The notes under the pieces are model-generated. The model was not told the origin of the DNA. It searched no databases and saw nothing but the letters and a program-made list of their open reading frames with translations. From JAFEDN01 sp963832945 (GTDB lineage: Bacteria; Pseudomonadota; Gammaproteobacteria; Coxiellales; Coxiellaceae), in contig CAWHVV010000006.1 of NCBI GenBank assembly GCA_963832945.1, forward strand, positions 1 to 64,000: a stretch of 64,000 nt of DNA, read 5' to 3'. This document shows positions 9,946 through 17,837 of this stretch, in pieces (position 1 is the stretch's first letter; every line of letters starts with the position of its first letter). The translations under genes were made by a program, and so were the position numbers.

Positions 9946-10359
9946 ATGCGTCAACCGGCTCGTACAAAATATCGCAAGCAATTTAAAGGCCGTAACCGGG
10001 GTTTAGCCACAAGTGGCAATACTGTGCATTTTGGTGAATTTGGATTAAAGGCTCTGGATCGCGGCCGGGTAACCGCCCGCCAGATTGAAGCTGCCCGCCG
10101 GGCGATTACGCGTCACGTCAAACGCGGCGGTAAACTTTATATACAAATTTTTCCGGACAAACCGATTACCAAAAAACCTTTGGAAGTTCGGCAAGGTAAA
10201 GGTAAGGGTAATGTTGAATATTGGGTCGCCGAGATAAGACCAGGCCGTGTTATGTTTGAAATCGAAGGGATTACGGAACAACTGGCGCGAGAAGCATTTA
10301 CTTTAGCAGCCGCAAAATTGCCACTTAAGGCAGTATTTGTTAAGCGGGAGCGGGGATAA
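9946..10359 (+). CDS. rplP: 50S ribosomal protein L16
   Basis: L16 has 137 residues, organises the A site of the 50S subunit and is a target of Arg hydroxylation in E. coli. The start is MRQPARTKYRKQFKGRNRG with a GGGG purine run upstream. The GGKLYIQIFPDKPITKKPLEVRQGKGKG block, carrying the functional loop, is intact. It is 2 bases upstream of rpmC. Confidence 0.96.
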   Translation: MRQPARTKYRKQFKGRNRGLATSGNTVHFGEFGLKALDRGRVTARQIEAARRAITRHVKRGGKLYIQIFPDKPITKKPLEVRQGKGKGNVEYWVAEIRPGRVMFEIEGITEQLAREAFTLAAAKLPLKAVFVKRERG

Positions 10360-10361
10360 CT

Positions 10362-10556
10362 ATGAAAGCAATTGAATTAAGAGAAAAAAATACCGTTGAT
10401 TTACGCAAGCTTCTTCATGAAGAAGCCAAAAAACAGTTTAAACTGCGAATGGAAAGCGGTATGGGAGAAGCCCCTAAACCGGGAGCGATAAAAAAACTAC
10501 GCCGTAATAAAGCACGTATATTGACCATTATTAACGAAAAGGAGCGGCAAGCATGA
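10362..10556 (+). CDS. rpmC: 50S ribosomal protein L29
   Basis: L29 is a small helical protein (64 residues) next to L23 at the tunnel exit. It opens MKAIELREKNTVDLRKLLHEE and shows the usual FKLRMESGMG and RRNKARILTIINEKE helix. The stop overlaps the rpsQ start by 4 bases (ATGA), implying coupled translation. Confidence 0.94.
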   Translation: MKAIELREKNTVDLRKLLHEEAKKQFKLRMESGMGEAPKPGAIKKLRRNKARILTIINEKERQA

Positions 10557-10834
10557 ACGATAAAGTAACTTTGCCGCGAACGCTGACTGGATTAGTGGTC
10601 AGTGACAAAATGGAACAGACCATTGTGGTTCTGGTGGAACGGCGTGTTCGTCACCCCAAATACCAAAAAATTGTGCGTCGTTCGACAAAAATTCATGCGC
10701 ACAATCCCGACAACACCGCAAGACAGGGCGATGTCGTTGTTGTGAAGGAGTGTCGGCCTATTTCAAGAACTAAAACCTGGATGCTTGAAAGTATTAAAGA
10801 AAAAGCAGAAATAGCTGAGGGGAACGGGCGATGA
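10553..10834 (+). CDS. rpsQ: 30S ribosomal protein S17
   Basis: S17 has 93 residues, an OB-fold 16S rRNA binder. The blocks LTGLVVSDKMEQTIVVLVERRVRHPKY, HAHNPDNTARQGDVVVVKECRPISRTKTW are canonical. ATGA overlaps at both ends link it to rpmC and rplN. There is no gap between the S10 and spc gene sets here, so no separate spc promoter is apparent. Confidence 0.96.
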   Translation: MNDKVTLPRTLTGLVVSDKMEQTIVVLVERRVRHPKYQKIVRRSTKIHAHNPDNTARQGDVVVVKECRPISRTKTWMLESIKEKAEIAEGNGR

Positions 10835-11202
10835 TACAAACAGAATCGCTATTGCAGGTCGCCGATAACAGCGGCGCCCGTGAAGTAATGTGCATTAAAG
10901 TATTGGGCGGCTCAAAGCGCCGTTACGCCAGCATTGGTGATGTGATCAAAGTGAGTATTAAAGACGCCATACCGCGAGGTAAAGTTAAAAAAGGCGAAGT
11001 GATGAATGCTCTGGTGGTGCGGACGCGTAAACCGGTTCGTAGAGCCGATGGTTCCGTTATCCGTTTTGACAGCAATGCCGTGGTGTTGCTTAATGCGCAA
11101 TTACAGCCGATTGGCACCCGTGTATTCGGGCCTGTTACTCGTGAATTGCGTGCCATTGCTCAATTTATGAAGATTGTGTCCTTAGCTCTTGAGGTGTTGT
11201 GA
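10831..11202 (+). CDS. rplN: 50S ribosomal protein L14
   Basis: L14 has 123 residues and forms inter-subunit bridges. It opens MIQTESLLQVADNSGAREVMCIKVLGGSKRRYASIGD and ends with GPVTRELRAIAQFMKIVSLALEVL, all conserved. It overlaps rpsQ and rplX by 4 bases on each side. Confidence 0.96.
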   Translation: MIQTESLLQVADNSGAREVMCIKVLGGSKRRYASIGDVIKVSIKDAIPRGKVKKGEVMNALVVRTRKPVRRADGSVIRFDSNAVVLLNAQLQPIGTRVFGPVTRELRAIAQFMKIVSLALEVL

Positions 11203-11538
11203 TGCAAAAGGTGAGATCAGACGATACTGTGGTAGTGATCGCCGGCAAAGACCGCGGTCGGGTCGGAAAAGTATTAAAATTATTAGCCAATGACCGCGTA
11301 CTGGTTGAAGGCGTGAATCTGGTAAAAAAACACACCAAGCCCAATCCTCAGCGTAAAATTGAGGGTGGTATTGTGCAGAAAGAAGTCTAGCATCCACATT
11401 TCTAATGTGGCTTTGCTCAATCTGACGACCAATCAGCCTGACCGTGTGGGTTTTAAATGGGTTGGCACTGGGAATGATAAACGCAAAGTGCGTTATTTTA
11501 AGTCCAACGACGAAGTCATTGATGTGACCGATAAGTAA
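11199..11538 (+). CDS. rplX: 50S ribosomal protein L24 (one frame break)
   Basis: L24 is an assembly initiator of the 50S subunit. ATG 11199 opens MQKVRSDDTVVVIAGKDRGRVGK and runs through VEGVNLVKKHTKPNPQ to GGIVQKEV, then hits a stop at 11388-11390. In the next frame the missing half continues at once as SIHISNVALLN, QPDRVGFKW, KVRYFKSNDEVIDVTDK to a stop at 11538. A single missing or extra base near 11385 explains it. Since L24 is nearly essential and the downstream half is well conserved, a sequence error is more likely than a real lesion. Confidence 0.9.
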
Positions 11539-11549
11539 GAGAGTCAAAA

Positions 11550-12089
11550 ATGAGTACTTTACGAACACTATATGTGGACAAAATTGTCCCGGAATTACAA
11601 AAAGAGTTTAACTACTCCAGTGTGATGGAAGTTCCGCGCATCACCAAAATCGTTTTGAATATGGGAGTCGGTGAAGCTTTGGCGGATAAAAAAATATTAA
11701 CCCATGCCCTGGATGACATGACGCGCATTGCCGGTCAAAAACCGGTGTCCACCATCGCCACAAAATCCATCGCTGGTTTTAAAATACGTGAAGGCATGCC
11801 GATTGGCTGTAAAGTCACTTTGCGGCGGGAGCGTATGTATGAATTTCTGCAACGTTTGATTATGATTGCTATCCCACGAATCCGCGATTTTCGTGGATTT
11901 GGTGTGAAAGCGTTTGATGGCCGCGGAAATTATAGTCTGGGTATCAAAGAACAGATCGTTTTCCCTGAAATTGAATATGATAAAATCGACACCATTCGTG
12001 GCATGGATATTACTATTACAACCTCGGCGAGAACGAATAAAGAGGGCTTGGCTTTATTAAAAGCTTTTGGTTTTCCTTTTAGAGACTGA
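11550..12089 (+). CDS. rplE: 50S ribosomal protein L5
   Basis: L5 has 179 residues, binds 5S rRNA and contacts the P-site tRNA and S13. The start MSTLRTLYVDKIVPELQKEFNY follows an AAGAGAG site. Conserved KIVLNMGVGEA, ITGQKP-like IAGQKPVSTIATKSIAGFKIREGMPIG-region and the C-terminal block (DKIDTIRGMDITITTSARTNKEG) are complete. Confidence 0.96.
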   Translation: MSTLRTLYVDKIVPELQKEFNYSSVMEVPRITKIVLNMGVGEALADKKILTHALDDMTRIAGQKPVSTIATKSIAGFKIREGMPIGCKVTLRRERMYEFLQRLIMIAIPRIRDFRGFGVKAFDGRGNYSLGIKEQIVFPEIEYDKIDTIRGMDITITTSARTNKEGLALLKAFGFPFRD

Positions 12090-12113
12090 TTGATAAAATA
12101 AGGGTTATTGAAT

Positions 12114-12410
12114 ATGGCAAAAACAAGTGTGGTCATGCGTAATTTGAAGCGGATAATCCGTGTGCAAAACTGCAAAAAAACTCGTCTGGCGTTAAAAGAA
12201 GAAATTCGCTTAAATCCTGACAGCGTTGAAGAAGCGGTGATTAAATTGCAAAAACGAGACCGCAATGAAAGCCCTATTCGAATTCGAGCACGTTGCCGTT
12301 CCTGCGGACGCCCGCACGGTACGTTAAAAAAATTTGGTTTATGCCGTATTTGTTTGCGTCAAGCCGCCATGCGGGGTGACGTTCCCGGTTTACGAAAAGC
12401 GAGCTGGTAA
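12114..12410 (+). CDS. rpsN: 30S ribosomal protein S14, long form with zinc-ribbon cysteines
   Basis: S14 is a 30S head protein. ATG 12114 is preferred to an in-frame TTG at 12108 because AGGG at 12101 is well spaced. The product has 98 residues, the length of the E. coli-like long form, and ends MRGDVPGLRKASW. It carries CRSC-GRPHG...LCRIC, four cysteines with the spacing of the zinc-binding short form of Firmicutes, in place of the cysteine-free sequence usual in long S14. Both halves are in one clean frame. Confidence 0.95.
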   Translation: MAKTSVVMRNLKRIIRVQNCKKTRLALKEEIRLNPDSVEEAVIKLQKRDRNESPIRIRARCRSCGRPHGTLKKFGLCRICLRQAAMRGDVPGLRKASW

Positions 12411-12425
12411 GAGGAATTATTATTT

Positions 12426-12821
12426 ATGAGTATGCAAGATCCAATCGCCGATATGTTTACACACATTCGCAATGCGCAGATGGTAGGAAAATCCACCATC
12501 ACGATGCCGCTGTCAAAATTAAAATTGAAAGTGGCTGAAGTGCTCAAAAATGAAGGTTACATAGAAGATTGTGGCGTCGTTAAAGACGCTGAAAAACCGA
12601 CATTATTTATTGATCTGAAGTATTATAATGGACAACCGGTTATCGAGTTGATCAAGAGAGTCAGCCGTCCCGGGTTGCGTTTATACAAAAAAACCACTCA
12701 ATTACCACAAGTCAAAAATGGTTTGGGAATAGCGATTGTTTCCACCTCAAAAGGTATTATGTCCGATCGTTATGCCCGCCATTTGAAGTTGGGTGGTGAA
12801 ATTTTATGTTACGTCAGTTGA
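12426..12821 (+). CDS. rpsH: 30S ribosomal protein S8
   Basis: S8 has 131 residues, binds 16S helix 21 and in E. coli represses the spc operon. It opens MSMQDPIADMFTHIRNAQ, with KVAEVLKNEGYIEDC and the C-terminal GLGIAIVSTSKGIMSDR-region block intact. The usual glycine-rich end appears as LGGEILCYVS. Confidence 0.96.
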   Translation: MSMQDPIADMFTHIRNAQMVGKSTITMPLSKLKLKVAEVLKNEGYIEDCGVVKDAEKPTLFIDLKYYNGQPVIELIKRVSRPGLRLYKKTTQLPQVKNGLGIAIVSTSKGIMSDRYARHLKLGGEILCYVS

Positions 12822-12836
12822 TATTGAGGTTGAATC

Positions 12837-13373
12837 ATGGTTAGCCGAGTTGCAAAAGTTCCAATTACAGTTCCGAAGGGTGCTGAGGTGAAAATAGCCG
12901 GTCAGGATATCACCGTTAAGGGTAAATTAGGCGAAATTCACCACGCTGCCCATTCGTTAGTGCAGGTTAAGTTGGTGGATAATATTCTGCAAATTGCACC
13001 TGCCAATGATACCAATGAGGCCAATGCCATCGCCGGAACCACACGTGTGCTGGCCAACAATATGGTCATTGGAGTCACCACTGGTTTTGAGCGTAAGCTG
13101 GTGTTAGTCGGTGTTGGTTACCGTGCTAAAGTCCAGGGTAATGTGCTGAATTTATCTTTGGGATTTTCACATCCTGTCGATTATACCTTGCCAAAGGGTG
13201 TAACCGCAGAAACTCCCACTCAAACTGAAATTGTTTTAAAGGGTGTCGACAAGCAAATGGTTTGTCAGGTTGCCGCCAATATTCGTTCGATACGTCCGCC
13301 CGAGCCTTATAAAGGCAAAGGTGTGCGCTATTCCGATGAAGTCATTGTCCTCAAAGAGGTTAAGAAAAAATAA
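12837..13373 (+). CDS. rplF: 50S ribosomal protein L6
   Basis: L6 has 178 residues and two homologous domains near the GTPase-associated centre. It opens MVSRVAKVPITVPKGAEV; the second domain shows GVGYRAKVQGN, LNLSLGFSHPV and the conserved IRPPEPYKGKGVRYSDEVIVLKE-type end. The frame is clean; rplR starts 1 base after the stop. Confidence 0.96.
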   Translation: MVSRVAKVPITVPKGAEVKIAGQDITVKGKLGEIHHAAHSLVQVKLVDNILQIAPANDTNEANAIAGTTRVLANNMVIGVTTGFERKLVLVGVGYRAKVQGNVLNLSLGFSHPVDYTLPKGVTAETPTQTEIVLKGVDKQMVCQVAANIRSIRPPEPYKGKGVRYSDEVIVLKEVKKK

Positions 13374-13374
13374 T

Positions 13375-13728
13375 ATGATTAATAAAAATATTAAACGTGA
13401 GCGCCGCTATGCCAAGGTGCGAGGCCGGATTCGGCGGACGGGTGCGACTCATTTATGCGTGCACAGAACTTCGCAACATATTTATGCCCAGGTATTTTCC
13501 CCCTGTGGCGCCAAAGTGCTCGCCCAGGCCTCTACTTTAGATAAAGATTTGCGTGCTGAGGGATATGGCGGGAATAAGACCGCAGCCGCCCGGGTGGGAA
13601 AATTAATAGCGGAGCGTTGCCTGGCTGCCGGTGTTACAAAAGTAGCTTTCGACCGTTCTGGTTTTAAATATCATGGTCGTGTCAAGGCTTTGGCTGATGC
13701 TGCTCGCGAAGGCGGTATAGAATTTTAA
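13375..13728 (+). CDS. rplR: 50S ribosomal protein L18
   Basis: L18 has 117 residues and binds 5S rRNA together with L5. I take ATG 13375, just after the rplF stop, which opens MINKNIKRERRYAKVRGRIRR. Longer in-frame starts lie inside rplF. Conserved LCVHRTSQHIYAQV and FDRSGFKYHGRVKALADAAREGGIEF close the protein. Confidence 0.96.
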   Translation: MINKNIKRERRYAKVRGRIRRTGATHLCVHRTSQHIYAQVFSPCGAKVLAQASTLDKDLRAEGYGGNKTAAARVGKLIAERCLAAGVTKVAFDRSGFKYHGRVKALADAAREGGIEF

Positions 13729-13744
13729 GTTGAGGGTTTAAATT

Positions 13745-14251
13745 ATGCGAACGGATAATCAGGTCAATGATGGCTACATTGAAAAATTAGTAGCTGTTAA
13801 CCGTAATGCCACCACTGTTAAGGGCGGGCGCAGAATGAGCTTTTCTGCATTAGTCGTTGCGGGTGATGGAGAGGGGACAATTGGTTTTGGCCAGGGTAAA
13901 GCCCGAGAGGTACCGATAGCTATTCAAAAAGCGACCGAAGCCGCTCGACGCAATATGATCCATGTTCAATTGAAAGGTACTACCCTGCAACACGAAGTGG
14001 TTGCACGCCACGGCGCCAGCAAAGTACTCATGTTACCGGCCTCTGAAGGTACGGGTGTCATCGCGGGTAATGCCATGCGCGCCATATTCGAAGTGATGGG
14101 CGTCCAGAACGTGTTGGCGAAATGTTTGGGATCGTCAAATCCGATCAATGTGGTCCGTGCGACTATTAAGGGATTAAAACAAATGGCTACGCCGGAATCG
14201 GTAGCCGCTAAACGCGGTAAAACTGTTAAAGAGATTACTGAAGCGGTATAG
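13745..14251 (+). CDS. rpsE: 30S ribosomal protein S5
   Basis: S5 has 168 residues, a fidelity protein at the mRNA channel. It has the N-terminal double-stranded RNA-binding fold (VNRNATTVKGGRRMSFSALVVAGDG) with the spectinomycin loop unaltered in length, and the C-terminal VMGVQNVLAKCLGSSNPINVVRATI block. The frame is clean. Confidence 0.96.
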   Translation: MRTDNQVNDGYIEKLVAVNRNATTVKGGRRMSFSALVVAGDGEGTIGFGQGKAREVPIAIQKATEAARRNMIHVQLKGTTLQHEVVARHGASKVLMLPASEGTGVIAGNAMRAIFEVMGVQNVLAKCLGSSNPINVVRATIKGLKQMATPESVAAKRGKTVKEITEAV

Positions 14252-14259
14252 GTGAAACA

Positions 14260-14451
14260 ATGATTATGGAATCGAAAAAAATCAAAGTCACGTTAAAGGG
14301 CAGCAAATTTGGCCGAAAACGTGGACATCGTGAATGCGTTGAAGGGCTAGGTTTGCGCCGGCGTCATCATACGGTATTGGTATTAGACACGCCTGCCAAT
14401 CGTGGGATGATTAATAAGGTTTGGTATTTATTACAAGTTGAGGAAGTCTAA
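14260..14451 (+). CDS. rpmD: 50S ribosomal protein L30
   Basis: L30 is a small (63-residue) 50S protein. It opens MIMESKKIKVTLKGSKFGRKRGH and contains GLGLRRRHHTVLVLDTPANRGMINKVWYL. An AGGTG site at 14250 favours ATG 14260 over the second Met at 14266. It lies between rpsE and rplO as in all gammaproteobacterial spc operons. Confidence 0.94.
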   Translation: MIMESKKIKVTLKGSKFGRKRGHRECVEGLGLRRRHHTVLVLDTPANRGMINKVWYLLQVEEV

Positions 14452-14452
14452 G

Positions 14453-14896
14453 ATGACTTTGCAGTTAAATACATTAAAACCGGCGAAAGGCGCCAAAAAA
14501 TCCAGAATGCGAGTTGGCCGCGGCATTGGTTGCGGTATGGGTAAAACCTGCGGACTGGGTCACAAAGGCCAACATGCCCGAAAAGGCGGTTACCATAAAA
14601 TCGGTTTTGAAGGCGGGCAAATGCCGTTACAAAGACGATTGCCGAAATTTGGTTTTAAATCCCGTACTGCCCGACTCTGCGCTGAAATACGTCTTGAGGA
14701 ACTTAACAAGGTAGAGGCTCACATCATTGATTTAGCGGCTTTAAGAGAAGCGAATTTAGTGAATTCGATTCACAAACAGGCCAAAGTATTTGGCTCTGGA
14801 ACGACGTTAAAGAAGAAAATCACTCTTCGTGGTTTACGGATCACGAAAGGCGCTCGCGCCGCTATTGAAGCAGCCGGCGGAAAGGTTGAGGAATGA
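14453..14896 (+). CDS. rplO: 50S ribosomal protein L15
   Basis: L15 has 147 residues and is a late-assembly 50S protein. ATG 14453 has AGGA at 14441 correctly spaced and opens MTLQLNTLKPAKGAKKSRMRVGRGIG. The Gly-rich GCGMGKTCGLGHKGQHARKGG and FEGGQMPLQRRLPKFGF blocks are intact. The stop overlaps the secY start by 4 bases. Confidence 0.96.
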   Translation: MTLQLNTLKPAKGAKKSRMRVGRGIGCGMGKTCGLGHKGQHARKGGYHKIGFEGGQMPLQRRLPKFGFKSRTARLCAEIRLEELNKVEAHIIDLAALREANLVNSIHKQAKVFGSGTTLKKKITLRGLRITKGARAAIEAAGGKVEE

Positions 14897-16218
14897 AACA
14901 ACCCAAAATTGGCGGAGGGCTCTCCACCGGTGGTTTGATCGAACTGAGAAATCGGCTTTTGTTTGTGCTGATTGGTTTGGTCGTCTATCGTTTAGGAGCC
15001 TATATTCCTGTGCCTGGTCTGGATCCCCATAAACTGGCGGATTTATTCCAGCAGCATGAGGGCGGCATACTGGGTTTATTTAACATGTTTTCCGGTGGCG
15101 CATTAAGCCGTTTGACTATCTTTGCATTAGGAATCATGCCCTATATTTCTGCATCGATTATTGTGCAGTTATATGCGACGGTTTCCCCGACGATGGCACA
15201 ACTGAAGAAAGAAGGTGAGGCGGGCAGGCGTAAAATTAATCAATATACGCGTTATGCCACTATATTATTGTCTTTGGTTCAGGGCGTTGGTATTTGTAAA
15301 TGGCTGGTAAGCAGCGGTGTGGTGATCACCCCTGGCTTAAATTTTTATTTTGTCGCCACGGTGACTTTAGTGACAGGCACCATGTTTCTCATGTGGTTAG
15401 GCGAACAAATGACCGAACGGGGTGTTGGCAATGGTATTTCACTCATTATTTTCGCGGGCATAGCTGCGCGTTTTCCTGCGGCGATTGGTGACATATTTAC
15501 CCAGGTAAAACAGGGACAGATGCAGGGCTTAACCTTACTGCTGATAGTGGTAGTGGTCATAGCGGTGACTGTCGTCGTTGTTTATTTTGAAAGGGCGCAA
15601 CGGCGGATTACCATTAACTATGCCAAACGGCAGCAAGGCCGTACGGTTTATGCCGCCCAAACGAGCCATTTACCTTTAAAAATTAATATGGCAGGAGTGA
15701 TTCCGCCGATTTTTGCCCAAAGTATTATTTTATTCCCAGGCACTATCGCGCAGTTTTTTGGAGCTGCCAAGGGCATGGGCTGGCTCAATGACGTGTCCCT
15801 GGCGTTATCGCCTGGTCAGCCGGGATATATGATCGCTTTTGCGATATTAGTGATTTTTTTCGCTTTTTTTTACACGGCGTTAGTCTTTAACCCGAAAGAA
15901 ACCGCGGATAATTTGAAACGTTCCGGTGCTTTTATTCCCGGGATTCGGCCTGGTGAACAGACCGCGAATTATATTGATGGTGTCATGACCCGCTTAACTC
16001 TGGTCGGATCCGTCTACCTGGCGTTAGTGGCATTGTTGCCGCAGTTTTTAATTTTGGCATGGAATGTCCCGTTTTATTTTGGAGGGACTTCTCTGTTGAT
16101 CGTCGTTGTCGTCATAATGGATTTTATGGCGCAAGTACAAGCGCATTTAATGACTCATCAATATGAGTCAGTGATGAAAAAAGCCAAACAACGCGGTTCT
16201 AAAATGAGCCTGCTGTAA
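14893..16218 (+). CDS. secY: Protein translocase subunit SecY
   Basis: SecY is the channel of the Sec translocon in the inner membrane. It has 441 residues, the family norm, with about ten hydrophobic segments starting at LLFVLIGLVVYRLGAYIPVPG (residues ~23-43). The plug region FNMFSGGALSRLTIFALGIMPYISASI and the cytoplasmic loops AQRRITINYAKRQQGR and TADNLKRSGAFIPGIRPGEQT that contact SecA and the ribosome are present. It is translated in overlap with rplO. Confidence 0.97.
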   Translation: MKQPKIGGGLSTGGLIELRNRLLFVLIGLVVYRLGAYIPVPGLDPHKLADLFQQHEGGILGLFNMFSGGALSRLTIFALGIMPYISASIIVQLYATVSPTMAQLKKEGEAGRRKINQYTRYATILLSLVQGVGICKWLVSSGVVITPGLNFYFVATVTLVTGTMFLMWLGEQMTERGVGNGISLIIFAGIAARFPAAIGDIFTQVKQGQMQGLTLLLIVVVVIAVTVVVVYFERAQRRITINYAKRQQGRTVYAAQTSHLPLKINMAGVIPPIFAQSIILFPGTIAQFFGAAKGMGWLNDVSLALSPGQPGYMIAFAILVIFFAFFYTALVFNPKETADNLKRSGAFIPGIRPGEQTANYIDGVMTRLTLVGSVYLALVALLPQFLILAWNVPFYFGGTSLLIVVVVIMDFMAQVQAHLMTHQYESVMKKAKQRGSKMSLL

Positions 16219-16231
16219 TGAGGAGAGAGTA

Positions 16232-16345
16232 ATGAAAGTGAGAGCATCCGTAAAAAAATTGTGCAGAAATTGTAAAATCATCCGTCGTCATGGTATCGTC
16301 CGGGTTATCTGTAAAGATGCTCGGCATAAGCAAAGACAGGGGTGA
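16232..16345 (+). CDS. rpmJ: 50S ribosomal protein L36, zinc-binding form
   Basis: L36 is a 37-residue 50S protein that opens MKVRASVKKLCRNCKIIRRHG. It has the C-x2-C...C...H pattern (CRNC, VICKDARH) of the zinc-binding type. GGAGAG at 16222 precedes ATG 16232. It is too short for most ORF calls but lies exactly where rpmJ belongs, between secY and rpsM. Confidence 0.95.
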   Translation: MKVRASVKKLCRNCKIIRRHGIVRVICKDARHKQRQG

Positions 16346-16433
16346 TGATGCCTGCCTTATCCAAAGCTTGATTTTTCAAGTAATCAGGGATAAGCTAGTG
16401 AACTTTTTAACGATTAAATCTGGAGCATAAAAA

Positions 16434-16790
16434 ATGGCGCGTATTGCCGGAGTTAACATACCCGTTAATAAACACACAGTGATTGGCCTACAGGCTATAT
16501 ACGGCATTGGGCCAACCCGTGCGAAAGTCGTTTGCGACGTAGCAGGCGTTGATCCAGCCACCAAAATTAAAGATTTGCTTGAAGAACAGCTTAAAAAAGT
16601 TCGCGATGCCGTGGCCGCCTATTCGGTTGAAGGCGATCTGCGCCGGGAAGTATCCATGAATATCAAGCGCAAAATTGATTTAGGGTGCTATCAGGGAGTA
16701 CGTCACCGTCACGGTTTACCCGTGCGAGGTCAACGTACCAAAACTAACGCCCGTACCCGCAAAGGCAAACGTAAAGCAGTCCGTGCTTAA
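16434..16790 (+). CDS. rpsM: 30S ribosomal protein S13
   Basis: S13 has 118 residues and bridges the 30S head to L5 and tRNA. It opens MARIAGVNIPVNKHTVIGLQAIYGIGPTRA with the helix-two-turns-helix fold, and ends in the basic GLPVRGQRTKTNARTRKGKRK tail. An 88-base gap separates it from rpmJ, the only sizeable gap in the spc-alpha run and a plausible place for the alpha-operon leader. Confidence 0.96.
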   Translation: MARIAGVNIPVNKHTVIGLQAIYGIGPTRAKVVCDVAGVDPATKIKDLLEEQLKKVRDAVAAYSVEGDLRREVSMNIKRKIDLGCYQGVRHRHGLPVRGQRTKTNARTRKGKRKAVRA

Positions 16791-16805
16791 GAGGAAATAA
16801 TTAAA

Positions 16806-17183
16806 ATGGCAGTAAAAAAACGTACCAAACGAAAATTTTCTGAATGCGCAGTACACATTCAAGCCACCTTTAACAACACAGTTGTGTCGGGAACTACGAT
16901 GTCGGGCGATTTGTTAACGCAAAGCTCGGCTGGCAAATGCGGCTTTAAAGGCTCACGCCGTGGGACCCCTTATGCCGCCCAAATGGCTGCCGAAGCTGTG
17001 GCGAAGGGCCTGCTTGACGAATTTGATGCCAAAAGAGTGGTGGTTTATGTCAGTGGACCTGGTGCGGGCCGTGATTCAGCCATACGTAGTTTATATAATT
17101 CCGGCTTAGAGATCCTCAGTTTAACTGATCGGACTGGAATACCGCATAATGGCTGCCGTCCGCGTAAACGGCGTCGCGTCTAA
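16806..17183 (+). CDS. rpsK: 30S ribosomal protein S11
   Basis: S11 has 125 residues and sits on the 30S platform. It opens MAVKKRTKRKFSECAVHIQATFNNT and ends TDRTGIPHNGCRPRKRRRV. The loop after TFNNTVV is more divergent than usual (SGTTMSGDLLTQSSAGKCG), but SRRGTPYAAQMAAE, GPGAGRDSAIR and the C-terminus are conserved. Confidence 0.96.
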   Translation: MAVKKRTKRKFSECAVHIQATFNNTVVSGTTMSGDLLTQSSAGKCGFKGSRRGTPYAAQMAAEAVAKGLLDEFDAKRVVVYVSGPGAGRDSAIRSLYNSGLEILSLTDRTGIPHNGCRPRKRRRV

Positions 17184-17201
17184 TATTTGAGAGGTTAAAG
17201 A

Positions 17202-17822
17202 ATGGCAAGATATTTAGGTCCCAAGTGTCGTTTATCTCGACGTGAGAAAACGGATCTGTTATTAAAAAGCGGCATTCGCGCTATAGATACCAAATGTAAT
17301 CTGGAACATACTCCCGGCGTACATTGGTCCAGACGTGGAAGAACCACGGACTATGGCATTCAGTTGCGCATGAAACAATTAATTCGCCGTTATTACGATG
17401 TACTGGAAAAACAGTTCCGTAACTACTATAAAAAAGCGGATCGCACCAAAGGTTCAACCGGCGACAATTTATTATCATTACTGGAATCACGTTTAGACAA
17501 CGTGGTCTATCGCATGGGTTTTGCAGCTACCCGGGCCGAGGCCAGACAGCTGGTGAGCCATAAGGCTATTCTTGTGAACGGAAAAGTGGTGAACATTCCT
17601 TCATTTCATGTGGCGCCCGGATCTGTAATCTCTATCCGCGAAAAAGCGAAAAAACAATTGCGCATTAGCGCTGCTTTAGGGTTAACGGCTAACCGCACCC
17701 CCGTTTCATGGATTGAAGTTGATCCAAAAGAACTGAAGGGTACATTTAAAGCTGCTCCCGAAATCAGTGAGTTGCCAGCTGAATTTAAAGTCAGTTTGGT
17801 CGTCGAATTATATTCTAAATAG
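17202..17822 (+). CDS. rpsD: 30S ribosomal protein S4
   Basis: S4 has 206 residues, a primary 16S binder and in E. coli the repressor of the alpha operon. It opens MARYLGPKCRLSRREKTDLLLKSG. The S4 domain shows LDNVVYRMGFAATRAEARQLVSHKAILVNGKVV and the end is LVVELYSK. Only two scattered N-terminal cysteines remain, so it is the zinc-free type. Confidence 0.97.
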   Translation: MARYLGPKCRLSRREKTDLLLKSGIRAIDTKCNLEHTPGVHWSRRGRTTDYGIQLRMKQLIRRYYDVLEKQFRNYYKKADRTKGSTGDNLLSLLESRLDNVVYRMGFAATRAEARQLVSHKAILVNGKVVNIPSFHVAPGSVISIREKAKKQLRISAALGLTANRTPVSWIEVDPKELKGTFKAAPEISELPAEFKVSLVVELYSK

Positions 17823-17837
17823 TTTGGGGCTCAACCT

